Both the position numbers and the translations under genes were made by a program. This document shows positions 12,701-27,700 of a stretch of 64,000 nucleotides of DNA, one piece after another. The DNA is from Siphonodentalium dalli (lineage: Eukaryota > Mollusca > Scaphopoda > Gadilida > Siphonodentaliidae): positions 38,979,549 to 39,043,548 of the forward strand of contig CP136067.1 in NCBI GenBank assembly GCA_032622095.1, written 5' to 3'. The notes under the pieces were generated by a model. That model was not told where the DNA came from and did no database searches. It worked only from the letters and a program-made list of their open reading frames with translations. Each line of letters begins with the position of its first letter. Within the stretch, counting starts at the first letter, position 1.

Positions 12701-15700
12701 GTGATAATTATGATGGAATGAGCATAGATCATGATTCAAATATCATGGAATGTACTTGCTAAATCACATACCATTAGTGGAGCATCTATACCAATCGGAA
12801 CACTCGACTGATGTCCCGTCATATACCACGATCATGTATTCTTCACTGAAGTGTTTTCCGTCATAAGACAGGCTGACACGAAAGCCATCAGCCAACACAC
12901 CTTCACTCGGGGCACGTTTCATTCTTCTGTTAGTGTTGGCGAGTGGACAAACAACCTCGTCGCCGAAACGCCTGAAGGCCCGAGTTTCCATCGTAGCATC
13001 TATCTCCTTTGAGCCCGTTTCTGACACCTGCGAAAATCGGACGAAGACACAGTAGAAATATTTCATTTTCTGAAACCGGTTTCAACATGAAATCTTGAGC
13101 AGTGACGTGAGATAAGACTTAATGACATCTTATTGTGGACTTTTATTCGGGTGCGTGAAACTGATAAGCTAGTACTCAACTGTGGGAATGTAGCATTCAA
13201 CTAAGAAATCGACCGTACCACTCCATAGAAATCAACTACGCTTAATTGAAAATATTTACATCTCGATTCGGGACGCAACAATCGGCGACAAATCTTACAG
13301 TTAGATTAAATTTCCTCAAATACATGCATGCGGAAACGACTTTAACCGGTTTTCGTTTCCGTAGTCTAGATGGCAACAGTGAACTCGCTTGTATTATACA
13401 ACTTATCTATATTGTATATATAACTTATATATATGTTGTATATACATCTTAGTTATCGTGTATTTCAACTTGGTAAATAGTTTGTATATACCACGTTTTT
13501 GCACGTGGAGCTAATACGCTGCCCTAGACCTGAAACTAACACATTCAACGCATCTGCGTGATCATTTGCCACCAGCCAATCAAAATTATGAATTAATGAG
13601 TTACTTGATACATTAGTAATCAGATGTCTGAGTGATAGCGCGTGCATGGTTCTGCTGCCTGGATTTCTTTGGAAATAATCTATGAGTGACCTTAATCGAA
13701 ACATGGGATATTTCTTAATTATTTTATTTCCAGTATGCACATTAACAATTTCTATACTAAATACTCATTGACGAGTAATTCCTTAGGAAATGTTCAGACA
13801 ATAAGTTCAACAGCCGACGACATAGCTCGTTTGTTGAATGTATTATCCAAACAGTCCCTCCAATAAATATGAATTCTTCTGCATTTCTATTTTCATTTTG
13901 TCTGCCTGTCGTCTGCTTATTTATCCTTAACATCCCTCCAAACGAATTTTTACCATTCCAATGTATACAATTATAACTGAAATAGATAATCCATTTAGTA
14001 TATACAGGGCTGACTGCATTATTACGCCATCCGGGTGCATACTGCCTCGCTGATATCATAGGACGATAGGAGCTAAGGGGATATCTCGCAGAACAACATA
14101 TTTCCGGTTTCACACGATGCGAGTTATTTTAGGAAATTGTAGTAGTACGAAGAGTAATGTCATATTCTCACAATATAACGCAAAAGGTGACATCCAATGT
14201 TTTTCTTGGAATATATTTCCAAGCTTAGAATAGAACCAAGAAATCGTTCGCAGAAGCTGTAATTTAATTTCGGTAAACATACAACAAACTGTTTTACGCC
14301 AAATATTACAACAAATCAAAAAAGCAGAACGATCGTAAACAGGTAACGGACACAACTTCGACAAGAAAGGGTTAATCATCAATGTCTGAAGTTGCATATA
14401 TGTGAACATACAGACACCGATCGAGGCGTGTACTCGGGTCAGCCATTAATGTCCGCGCCCGATCAGACAGCGTACTGCACCCAAGACAACATACCTGGAC
14501 AAATCGCGTAATGGGGGAAGTTGTCATTTTGCATTCGGATCTTTATTCAATGATCTGGAATGAGATTTTTCAGTATGACAAAATTGGTATCTGACCGAGT
14601 TCTGTTTTTTTTGGTCGGAATATATACCCTGATCAGGTTTCGAACCCCGGTCCTTGGTATAAAACTACAAATATGAACACGTAGTAACCTTACTCATCCA
14701 GCTCCGGTGGCTCCATTGCTCGTCGTAACTCTCGTTACAATACATTATACCTATAGTTATGTATAAGAAATAAGCTATTCATCAGACCGCTTACCTGATA
14801 GAGGGAAAAATGACAAGTGATTTGAGAGTGGTGTGCCCAGTCCACGTAGAGCTGGAACTGTTGGCATGGCCTTATCGCTGAGTCACATTTCCCATCCAAT
14901 GGAGTTCCAATAATGTTAGGAGGAACGGTTTCGTCAACCGTACAATCGTCGCCAGTGAATCCAAAATAACACTCACACATTCCTACATAAGACGTAAGCA
15001 TATATTTGTGATATAATACAAATATGTCAAGTATAACAATCAAATTATTCTTGAAAAATTGCCTCTCGAAATACTACGTATTTGGTCCACGCCAGGGACA
15101 CGGCTGTGTGTTCGGCTTGGATTTAAACTTGAACCAAAGCCAAATTCTCCAACTGAACCCCAAAAGATTGCCAACCGTTTGAAATGTCCAACCTGAGACC
15201 CCATACTGTTGGAATTTTCCCAAATGATCAGGATGAGGGGAAGTTACAGGATACAATGTTGAATTATTTTTTTTGGGACCCACCACCTCTCCAACGCACT
15301 AATTTTGCACTAGCAATTTGCTACCCACCTCCAAAGTTTGAAGACAAACGGTGAAAACTACAGAATAACGCAGAAAATGATGTGAAATTACCATGGTGCT
15401 GAAATGCCAATCTTACACAGTCATGTATCAGCTTAATGAAAAGTACCAGTCTCCGAAAATCATTTAACACTCTCTATTTAAACTTAACTAAAACGGATCA
15501 GAATCCATACCCACATGATACCAGCGTCACCAGCATACCTGCGACAAAGCTGTTTGTGCACAACAATGTGACAACAGGGTGTTCTCTAATTATATAGAAC
15601 GCCACACTTTCACGCTCGCAAATATGCCTGGTGTTTATTGTACCGCATTTGTATACTTTAGAAGAAAACGAACTCAACAATGCTAATAAATTGCATTTAT

Positions 15701-18700
15701 ACCATAATTTGCTATGCTGTTGTGTGTATACCACCTATTTGGTAAATTTCATCTTTATACCCTACTGTGGGTATAAAGATTCCTACTGTTGGTATAAATG
15801 TCTACTGTTGTGTAAATGTTTCAACGCAACTTTAAGGGTTAAGCGTTTATACCCATAGTAGAACTACGCCGCAGTTGACCTCTGGTGGCCTCGCTGTCGA
15901 AATTCAGCCCAATGCTTCGTCGCGCCAACTTCGCGAAGTAAATGCATAATTTTCAGACTCAAAAGAGTCTGAAGTGCGATAAGTGGTCTAAACACAGAGA
16001 TATGTAATATCAAGTTCCATTTACTAGTATTTACTTGTCGAAAAATGACAGTTTAAAGTTATTTTAACGATGTTGAATGCTAGCTGCACCGACTAACTAC
16101 ACATGTTTTTATCTAAGTCGGCGAGCGCTGTTGAAAATGTAAACAAAAACAGACGCATATATGTTCGTTTACCTTCTGTGTTTAAAGCCAACGACGGCTT
16201 ACACTGTTACACTGAACATAGATTGATATTGTTATCTGAAATGAGGGAAATCTGAGTGTGTATTCATATCAGCTGACTGATGCCCAAGAAAGTGGAGGAT
16301 CACCGAATGACACAGAAGAATGTATTGCTACGCGTGTATTGCTAGCTTCACATATTTGGGTCATTCGGTGCACATCCAATTTAACAGTCACCAACAGAGT
16401 AGCAATACTAGTAGATAATTTTACCAAGCGACTAAGGAATAATAATTATGGTATAAATAAAATACACCCATAGTAGCCGAGAATAACAAATTTTCACCAC
16501 TCGTTGAATTGTGGTTTTAACAACTCGCCAAAGGCTCGTGGTTAAAACCACAATACCCGTGGTGATTGTTTTTTACTCTCGGCTACTATGGGTATATTCT
16601 ATATCTGTACCACAGCTAACTACGTGAGAAATTAAAGCTCCGTAAACATGTAGTTCCACCTGTAGCGATGCTACGGATATCTGCATGTAATTAAATAGCA
16701 CGAATCTCACAAGAATCAATTACACATATTTATATTTGAAGGCAAATGTCAGTAAAATCATTACATGTGGAATAAGAGATGGACTGTCGTCCGGTGCCTA
16801 CCCCATTGTGGCATATCTATAACCTAATATGGGCATATCTATAACCTAATATGACTGATATAATCAGACAGATAGACCCAAAAATCTGCATTTTCATATA
16901 AACAAAGATGAATAACTATAGAACGAAAAACATAAACAAAACGATTGAACACGCCATTAAACGCCATAATAGTGGTGAACATCCATACCAAATTTCATTA
17001 CTGATAAAGTTATGTCATGAACAGACATCGGACGGACCAAAAGCCAAAATTTCCAGATGAATGGAAAACTCTAGAATGGAAAACCAGAACGACCAAAAAA
17101 GCTATTTCCAGACAAACAAATATGAATAACTCTAGAATGGAAAATCAAAAAAAAAAAAGAACGACGGAACACCTCTATTGAATGTCCTCTAGTAGTGAAC
17201 AGCCAAACCAAATATCATTGAGATTGAGATTTAAAAAAGGGGGTATAACTACATAACGTTTACTTCTCACGTCGTTAGCTGTGGTAAAGGCGCATTTTAT
17301 ACGGATGTTGCCATTAATATTCTGGCACAATGATTACATATGGTTTTCTATTTAATAAATTCCTGCAACAATGGCAGGCAAACTTGCCAGTGTGTGAATG
17401 TGCTAACATGGTGACTTACCATGACAAGATGACCAAATGGTAGCCAAGCCTTTTTTGATCATATAATTTGCAGTCGGTTCCAATAACCAATAACAATTAA
17501 TACCTTGAAGAGCATGCCAAGAACATTCATCTATTGTTTGCAATGACAGAAACAGGAATCCCGAAATCAAAAGTTGTTGTCCTCATACAGATCGGTCCAT
17601 TGTTTTGTAATAATGAGTTTAAGTTATCTTCAATTAATCAGCTAAATAAATCGGCGTCGGAATTTTAGGAATCCGTTCAAGCGTTTTGTGAATTATGGCA
17701 GTTAGAAGTGAGGAGGTATTGGAAATAGTGAACTCCCTTGTAACGTGTTATATAAATAGTGAACTCGCTTGTAACATATTAAATTAATAGCGATGCATTT
17801 GTTAAAGTGGCGTGCTCGTTTTTAACTTTTTTATTTAGATAATTAACTTCTGTTTAACGACACGCGCCCTGTGTCATACCCCTTGTCGGTGGTTGCATAT
17901 GTCAATTATCAAAATACGAAAATCTGTGGAACAAGTCTTAGTCCGGTAAATAGTGTGGTTACGGCACCCGACAGTTTTGACCGCCTAGATTTGTTCACGG
18001 GTCTCTGCTGCTATCATGAAGATATATAAGGTATCCGTCAATGAATATGTCTGGCAATTCCCAAGTATAGCTATAATAGCCACATGTAGATATAGTAGCT
18101 ACATATGAATAAAGGTGACGGATGATTCTGGTTGAAGAGAGATAACTCAATCCAACAAACAATCGTTGCAATATACACTAATCTGATTTGATTATTCTAG
18201 TGAGTTGATATAGTTTGCCATGCATGTTCATGTATAATTAACTACAAGAATAGTATATCATATATGAATGGATGTGAGTCCAATATCGCATAACATATTT
18301 CTAAACAGATACAAGTGCTTATCTATGCTTGTCGGATAGTCCGCAAGCTGGTGCAACAGGCAGTGGTTTCATAAGTTGCAATAAAATAATACCCCTCACC
18401 CTTAGTTGCAAAAGCTTGCGGTAATGCTTACGCGCCATGTCACGATGGTCAAATGTAGCTATAATAGCTACACATAGCCATAGTAGCTATAATTGGGAAT
18501 TGCCAGACCTGATGAGTACAGACTCTTCCGCCGTCATTTTTCATAATTCGTGTAGTGTTGCACAGTGGCCATGTTACTGGAGTTCAGACTCTTGTCTTAT
18601 ATATATATAATATTTTATAATATAGTGGTATATATATATAGTCCATATTCTTCGGAACCTCTGATTGATATACGGATTACCTTTGACACAGCGTCCGTGA

Positions 18701-21700
18701 GAGGAACAACTTATCTCACACAGAGGATCAAGGATGGAATCTAGTAGGCTCTCCCCAGGTATCATCGTCATCGTCTCCATCAGCGTTTGGTTTCTGCTCA
18801 CGATGTGGATGCAGTTACTTTTGAATGCGTTTATGTGGGTAGTCGTCACCAATGTGTTGCCTGTCAACTGTCAGACATACAAATAGTAGTTAAACTCAGG
18901 TACAGGGTAGCACGGGGGCTTGGGATTGTCGCAGCCCAAAACTTGAGTCAAGCATTTCAACAGTCAATATCGCATGCCTGAATTAACAATATTTAGGAAT
19001 ATAAGATCGAAAATAGACTGAGAATGGCTGCGGACACACGTATCACAGTAGCGATGGCATATAGTAGGTGTGGCAATTTATTATGGTGGAGTTTGGTGAC
19101 AATTAGTTGTCATAATTAATATGCCATTGCTAGCCAAGTCGCCCTCTGCAAATTCGCACAATGAGTCTACCAAGCTCTACCAACGACGGTCGATCTCTCA
19201 GGGATGTATCTTCCTGAATTGTCTTGTCGCCGTTGATCTTTACTCAACACGCAGTGTTATATTTTGCATGCTCACATACACACACGTCCGCTTGGTAACT
19301 TAATGAATAACCCATTTCTGTCAACAGCCATGATTGTTCTTAATAAGAACAAATCGCCCGTGTAATTTCTCAGTGAATGTAATTGGTTAATTGGTCCTGT
19401 TGACTCATTGTGCGGAAACTCAGCGGGCAACATAGCTTACTATGGCACATAATTATTGTCACATTGTCTGTTACTCGAGATCGACTTCCGAAGTGAACAC
19501 ATCAGCACTTGCCCTTATGTTAACTAGCTGAAAAAGACTCATGTATATGATTCGTTCAAATTAGATCTTTTAACCAGTTTGATTTAAAAAAATTTATTTA
19601 GATTCAATTTTTAATTTTTTTTTTAGATTGGACGTTGATAATAATAATAATTTGTTTTTTTAAATTTAAAAAAAAATTTAAAATTTTTAAATAAAATGTT
19701 TTTTATTTTCTTTTTAGATTTTTAGATTGAATCTTTAAAATTTGTTTTAATTAAAAAAATTTTTTACTCTAATTAAATGTTTTTTTTATTTAATTTGAAA
19801 ATTTACTTTTTAGATTTTTAGATTGAAACTTTTTGCTAAAAAATTCAAAAATTTGAAAAACAAATTTAATTTTTTTTTATTTGTTTAAAAAATTTAATTT
19901 AAAATATAAGTTTGTTATAACATCTGCCGTGGTAACCCGAGGCACCACACCCAATTTGGTTAAAATCGATCAAGGGCTCTGGAAGAAAAAATGCATACAG
20001 ACCAGAACAGACAGACAGATCACTGAACTCTAATATATCTAAACCAGAGAACATACATTCGTTTTGCCATGAAATGTGAAAATTATGACAAGTGTCATGC
20101 TAAACGAAAAACATTGTTATAATCACGGATAAATTTATAACATCATGCCGCAAATATAAATCTCAGTATATTATGATTTGACAACAAAAAGTTGTTTGAA
20201 TATAGCCAATTTAACACTGAATGTATGCATGGATATCAAACTTAGGGTGAAGAAAGATGGCGTCGAAAAAATCTCCGCAGTCAGCGGCCGGCTCGGCATC
20301 TGATTGGTCGAATATATTCTAATAAATTGCCATTGGGCGGGACTACGCTGTGGGCGTGGCCTCTGTGGAAAGCTCCATTGTCACCAAACTCCACCATAAT
20401 AAATTGTCACACCTACTATGCCATCGCTACTGTGGTACGTGTGTCTGCAGCCAATAGAATGTGATTTTATTGTGTTCAATACATGGATATACAGTTTCGA
20501 CACCTAGTTCATATTTCGTTCTCTCAGACTATGGTTACAATACACGGACACAACATACAATGGTGCTGCACCAAAACATAATGTTCTAACATATATCATC
20601 GATGTAAACTGACACACTTGCGTTTATTTTTATATAATTTAAAGGTACTCAATCCGATCAGACGGTACTGATATCATCAAGATACAACACAAGCAACATT
20701 TCTTCAAAACGCTTTGAGTGTATTTGACAATCCGGCCAGATATCGTTGAACAAAATGTTGGTAACAAAAAAGAAGAAATTGGGCAATTTTTTACTATAGT
20801 TAACAGTGGTTAGCATTATTTTGGGGTAATTAATCGATTCTGATAACTGAAGCGGAATTTCAAAAAAAAATTGTTGAGTCACGTGCGCAGTGTTATGTGC
20901 TAATTGTTTATAATATACGCGCGTGTGTGTGCATGTGTGAGAAACAAATTATAATTTCATATCGTAAGAGCCATGTTCAGATCGGAACACCACATTGCGA
21001 TGTACCTCAGTTCAGATCAAGTTTGTGATATACACAATTTGTCAAGAGCCAAAATTATCGGTACCTCTATATCTTGGATGCAGTTCTCTACCGATTGTGA
21101 TGTATCGATTCCCGCATATTTGGAGCACATGGATACTGCGCCTGTGTGCATCGAGAATGTATCCTCGCAGTGGGTCCGTGCTGACGTCGTTGTCCACTTG
21201 CCTTGTTTCTACGAGGAGAAAACACATACGCATGGACATGTTATCGAGCCGTTCCCGCCTGATTGGGCGAGCTGCAGATTGCACCACTTCGGAGACTACC
21301 TTCTATGATGTTTTGTCATTTCATTTTCCTCACTGGCAAGTTTGCACGGCATTTTGTGGTGCCAGAATATATATACGCCAACATGCATATAACTATATAT
21401 TTACAAAAGCTAACGATACGAGAAGTAGAATTTCGATAGGTTCACATTGCCTCAAAATGCCTGTATGATCAGTGACGTGGCTAGAGAGTCATTGCTTACG
21501 ATGTCAACCTTGGAATTACAACTGCACCCTTGGACCTTGGACCATGCTAAACTCATGCACAACAAGTTCATGTAATTCGAATTGCACCCCTCTTGATTTG
21601 AAATTTCCGAACTGCATGCATGCCATAGTTGAAATATGAACCTGAAAACTTGCAAAAAGCCTTGCATCCAGAGGTCTAACTCCAGGCAAATTCAGGCGTC

Positions 21701-24700
21701 GGTTTGTTTTAATCGATTAGCAGTTTTTGACTGGCCACCGGGGAGGAACCAGGAAGCCTCAGCCCTGTGGAAGAAATCTGAACCTGAAAACAGCAAAATC
21801 CTAGCATCTAGACAGGCAACTACATTTGTAAGTGTTGCATATTTTCGACCTGACACCCCCTAATGTTGGACAATTTCCAACTAATGGCCATTTCAGTCCA
21901 ATATGTTGATCAAAAGCAGGAAAATATATCACTGTTGGTATAAAAACAACATATTCCCCACTAAAAATTCGTTGGAAAATCAAACTACGAAAACATTTTC
22001 AACCAAATGTTGGTGTGATATTTCCAACTAATGTTGTGTCAGGTATTAAATTTCCAACTATTGAAAAGTGTGACCAAAGTTGGGGGGGGGGACACATCCC
22101 AACACCCCCTTGTCGCCACGTCCCTGTGTATTATTAATTCTTAACATATAACTGGATGTCTTTTACAGGCAAATTTCGATAGCTTCGATATTAGTGGAAC
22201 TTAATAGTTTTTATTTCTCATGCATGGTACGGATGCATTCAATAAGCATTTTTTTATTCTGTTTCTGGTACATTGTAGCTTTCTACACCAAAATGCCTGC
22301 ACATAATACCTGGTAATTTTGCGGGTGTATATATGAACATACCCTTAATTGTTTATTTTAAATGTGTTATCCATAAATCTGTATGACGTGCAAATGACTG
22401 CTGTTGTATGCATAGGAAAAAAAGGAGAATGTTTGCTTCGAAATACGCGAAATTATAAAGGCTGCATACTCGATAAAAGGTAAAATTTTAATACTGGAGT
22501 TTGTGGCCAGATTTATCATGATATTATAATAGTAAAGAACTGTTGCGTGTCACTTACTAGTTTTAATTTAAGGCTTGAACGCTGAACTATACTTTCGTGT
22601 ATTATGTAGCGTTAAAATCATTAAATGTCCTGTGCCAGTGCATTCTCTTATATATGATTGCCTCCCATAGGGAGCCTCACATATATAAGATATTTCACTG
22701 GCTTACAATGTCAAGGTAAATATTGTTAGGCCAATGTATTATCTTATATATGCGAGGCTCCATATGGGATACTCGCATATATAAGAGAATGCATTGGCAC
22801 AGGGTTTTCGAAACAAATTAGGAAGCTCCAGCCGTGGAAGGGTTAAATGCCATACCTTCTGAGTGCTGTCGTACGAATTCATTGATGCGAATCTTATCAT
22901 ATCGTCGTTTCGACGAGTCGAATTTTGCTGTGTTTCCAGAACTGCATATTGGCTCATATTTCCGTCTGTAACACACACCGTGTCTTCTTTGTGTCGCAGA
23001 CATCCAAAGTCATACACGAAGTGTTCGGGGTCGGGATTCGAACATTTACACCACGATCCAGTCTGATGAGTTGGGAGTGAGATATGCTCTGTGAAATAAC
23101 TGCTCGTGCTCACCCTGTGCGGACAAGGATGGTATATTGTCAATTATTATGCCGTCATATAAAATTGATTAACAATCGGCTTGATAAATTACATGAATGT
23201 ATTATGTCTGACTTGGATTTTAAAAAAGGACACCCCCTAAACCAGACAAAAAATTCTAACTTTTCAGAACCGATAATTTACAGTTGCATCGGCATAGCGT
23301 TGGAAATTGTAATTTCCCAATCGACACACGAAGCTTTCTAACTTCTAGACATTTCCAACTTAACATACTTACCTTTGGAAATTATGATGGTCATTTATGG
23401 CCAAAGAATTGACCGAATGTATAGGGACATATTCCACTTTCGATGACAACAACACATTCTCGTATATATATAAAAGTCGCCCATATATAGCATCGCGTGT
23501 ATAAGAGAATAGATTAGCCTAATAATATTGGCATTGACTGTGTAAACAAGTTCATTATCTTATATACATGCGATGCTCGATCCCTATGTGAGACTGGCAT
23601 ATATAAAACAATGTACTGACATTATCTTTCATGCCGCACCAGCGCAGCTCCCGCTATGAAAGGGTTAACGCTAAACACTAATTGGAAAATCATCATAATT
23701 AAATCAACCTATTATGTCCTGTCTTTATGTGCTCTTTTGTGTGCTAGGTTTCGCTGATCACCCTAACATGGACAATATTGGCTATACCCCAAAACAGGGG
23801 TGTGGCTAGTGGGTATCTGATGGGGTGGGTGTCCAGCTTGACATTATGTTTTTCAATTGTACCCCTTGAACTAGACCAAATTGCAATATTCTGGAAATTC
23901 CATTTTCACTGCACTGGTATCTCAATCGTTCCAACTATTGGACAGTTACCACCTGGCACACTAATGTAAGTTTGAAATTTTATGGCCAATGTAATCAAAA
24001 AATATGAAAATATGTAAATATGAGACTATTGATCTAAAACAATAAATTTCGTACTAAATGCTGGTTCGAAAAATCAATTAAACTATATATACGATATAAG
24101 AGCAATTGTAACCTAATTGGTTGAGAAATTTCCAACTTGTGTCAGGCACGACTTTTCCAACGTTGGGCACCCAACCGCCATCACTGTGCATGGCCACGCC
24201 GCTGACCCAATTTCATTAATGTAAGCGGGTAGTGTTCGTCCAGTATATAAACATATCCAGCGTGTTGATTATTAGTGTACCATACCTCCACTGTTCACCA
24301 TATATCTTCCCCCCATCAGACGTCGACAGTTGTAACTCTTTGTTGCCATCAAATTTCCCGCATAGACCATCAACATTGCTTTGGTCTCCGATTGCCGGGT
24401 ATAATTGTATCCAGTGTACTGTTTCGGTCATCTCGAATTTAACAGTCGCTCCAGTTATCAGTGTTACCTGTTGTCGAAAAATTGCAACTTTCACACTTAA
24501 AATATAGACCACGTTGTGGCGGAGTTAGGTTCTACCAGAGAGGAGAGAAATTGCGACTGGTATTTTATGGTAGGTATTCGCTTGGGATATTAACCCTTTC
24601 ATGACGGGAGCTGCGCTGGCGCAACAGTAAAGACTCTGTGCCAATGTATTCTCTTATAGATGCGAGTCGCCTCGCATACACAAGAGAATGCATTCGTCTT

Positions 24701-27700
24701 TCAATTTTTTTTTATCAAATTTTCTTACATGCTTTAACAATATTTATAATTTTTTATAATTTTTTCTTACATTCTTTAACAATATTTATTATTTTTTATA
24801 ATTTTTTCTTACATATTCTATAACAAATTTTAGAATTTTTTCTTATTTATTTAACAATTTTATCATTTGTTATAATTTTTCTTACATTCTTTAACAATTT
24901 AAAAAAAAAAAAATTTCTTACATTCTATAACAGTTTTTATCATTATTTCTTATATTCTTTACAATTTTATCATTTTATTTCATTCTTTAACAATGTTTAT
25001 TATTTGTTATCATTATTTCTTACATTCTTTAACAATTTTATATAATTTTTTTTCTTTTCTTACATTTTTTAACAATTATAAAAAAATAATATAAAATTTG
25101 TTAGGCCAATATATTCTCTTATATATTCGAGGCGACCTATGGTCGACTCGCATATATGAGAGAATGCATTGGCACAGGGCTTTCACAAAAAAATAGGAAG
25201 CTCCAGTCGTGAAAGGGTTAACAAGTCGAGGTGATCGGCGAGTTGCAGCGACCTATTTACCATTTTTCATATCTCAAAATTAGCCGAAAATGTTTAAATT
25301 CACAAACAAATTAATATAAATTTACATGTTATGTTTGAAAATATCTGTCAATCATTTTTATATTGTAGAATGTATTTTCAATTAGTCTAGCAAAGAACGG
25401 TTACGTGTAAAGGGAGACTGTACTCAAAGTTCAATAAGTTCTCAGTACATGAACGCCGTAATATTGATCACAAATATAACAATAGTTAATGGATGTTTTA
25501 TGTAAATGTTAAGGCTAACAGGCTATCATAAAATAAATTTTAATAATTTAGTTTATAACTTAGGCCATAAACTAAGTTACGAATTTTAGTATAACGTCAT
25601 AATCATGCAATTTAATAGAATTGGTCACAGATCGGGTAAAATTATGTCGATACGGGGCGTCAACACAAGACATCCGCTGACTATATATACACTATACAAT
25701 TAATAAAGATCTGGGACAAGTATGCATATAATGTAACATTGTATTGGTTACATTTGCCGGAAAATTGTACGATAATATCTCGACGACAAACATATCGAGT
25801 CCAAGTGATACAGTTCCTGTTAACTGTTATTTATAAAATGAATTATCTATAATACCCCTTAACCAATAAGCAATATTCAAGAAAGGGATACACCGTCATA
25901 CAATGATTTAAACTGTATGAGATTGCCAAAATGAAATTATCACAATGTAGGACAACAAAAACTTCTGAAATTCCATCATAATAGCCCAGGTTCAGCGTGC
26001 GTGTAACCTGTAACGTGTGTTACTGTGGCCCTGCTATGGAGATCCACATAGCGACACCAGTCACATGACTTACGGCGCCAAACCTACACGTTTATTGATA
26101 TCTTCCAACGTCTAACGAAACGTGTAAATACGTGGGAGAAACAGCTGCCAAAATGCGACCAGCGATGCTCTTAATCCATCAACCTCTACACCATTGGTAG
26201 CAACTTGCGTTATTAGAAGATCGATAATATATCTTTTCTACACGTTTAGCATCATATAGTTATTACGTTAGACACAAAACTTGTAAACGATTTGATCGTG
26301 TACGTGTAGGCCAAATTGTCACGTGAGTCAGATGACTTTCGGCGGCAATGGAAACACACTTTACAAGTTACATGTAGGTGTGGCCGAACCCGTCTAATAC
26401 CGACGTCCAACCAGAGAGGGGCATCACAGGTTCATGTGACGAACTTTGTTGAACTTATTATCTGAACATTTCCCAAAAGGGAACTACTCGTCAATGAGCT
26501 TTAGTAACGAAATCGATAATCATGTAAATTATATACTCGCGCGTATAAGTGTTGATACCAGGATACCTTATAAACATCTCCGAATATTTCCATTGTGAAT
26601 GCGTTATTTGCGGGGGAAACAGAACGTATATATCTGTTGGTCATGCTGCGTTGTTTACTATCATCGGCATCACTCTGTCCACACATATTCACAATCAGCA
26701 TAGAATCGCGGACCCGCATCGCCACACCACAGTTGCATGCTTGTGAATGTCCAAGGTGTCCGCAAGATTTGAAAAATACATTAACCTACAAAATATTGAT
26801 GAATTTGTTTATATAAGAACTTGCAACATGTATTGGAATTACAATTCAATGGACTTTTTAATGTACTTGTGATATCTGCGTTTAGCGAACTGTAAAGGTG
26901 AAGTAATGTTGAAAAGTTACATACAATATACTAGCTGTGGTACCCGGCGTTTCTCAAGTAAAGCATGATTAAATTATTAGTCCCCCTTCAAATTATGAGT
27001 GCCTATTTAAGTCATCCCATGTCAACGGCGAGTATCCCATGACAAGTACCGTGTTCAATTACCTCTGTGTGCCAATTTCCTCCACATATGTATCTTCTGA
27101 GTTGATAATAAACGTTTATCATCGATCATCTATGTTAATATAATTTATTAGTCCCACTTTAAGTCATCTGAGGTCAAAGGCGCCTACCCCATGATATTCC
27201 CCTGGTCAGGTAACATACGCGTTAAAATTTTCCTACATATCGTTTAATCTGACAAGGAACGCTCTGTATTGTTAATATGTGATAATACAAATTACATACA
27301 CATTACATATTTCCCGGGTCAATTTACCCCTGTATACAAATTTCTAGCGACCAGGGTCTGCCATTTTTGGTATATGATACATTATTTAAATAAAAGTGTT
27401 TATTACCCCCCCCCCCCCATGTCAGTTGTCTCATGTCAACGGCATCCATCCCATGACACTCATCGGGTCAATTTACATATGTGAATCAATTTTCAACAAT
27501 ATTCCAACCATTTTGTGTATATAACTCAATATTTAGGTACATTAATTATTAGTGCCCTTATAAGACATATGATGTCAACGGGGCCTATCAAATATCACTC
27601 CCCGGGTCAAATTACCCCTGTGTACAAATGTTCATCTCTGAATGTCTAGCCGTTTGGTCGCGTATAGCCGGACAGACAAGCACAATTGAGTTTTATTTGT

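Larger units (their letters stand above)
1718..12771 (-). other. Intron 14, repeat-filled
   Basis: The 11-kb gap between the last VWDE-type exon and the TM exon. It holds the 3467-6090 minisatellite, three copies of family B, two copies of family A, a GT-rich minisatellite (8385-9690) and a foldback element (8632-8841). The stretches 6100-7270 and 9700-10850 show no exon, TIR or long repeat that I can support. A further phase 1-1 exon, for example an additional EGF, cannot be excluded by eye. Confidence 0.5.

Noticed and set aside
15498-15734. Minus frame ending CTNSFVAG with a GT donor-like site, considered as an extra exon between 12 and 13
   Set aside because: Exons 12 and 13 complete one EGF domain directly (phase 1 to 1); insertion would interrupt it, and no acceptor fits.
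20995-21468. 157-codon plus-strand frame, the longest in the window
   Set aside because: It lies antisense to exon 11, has no domain or codon signal that I recognise, and the minus strand carries a clean family match with splice sites.
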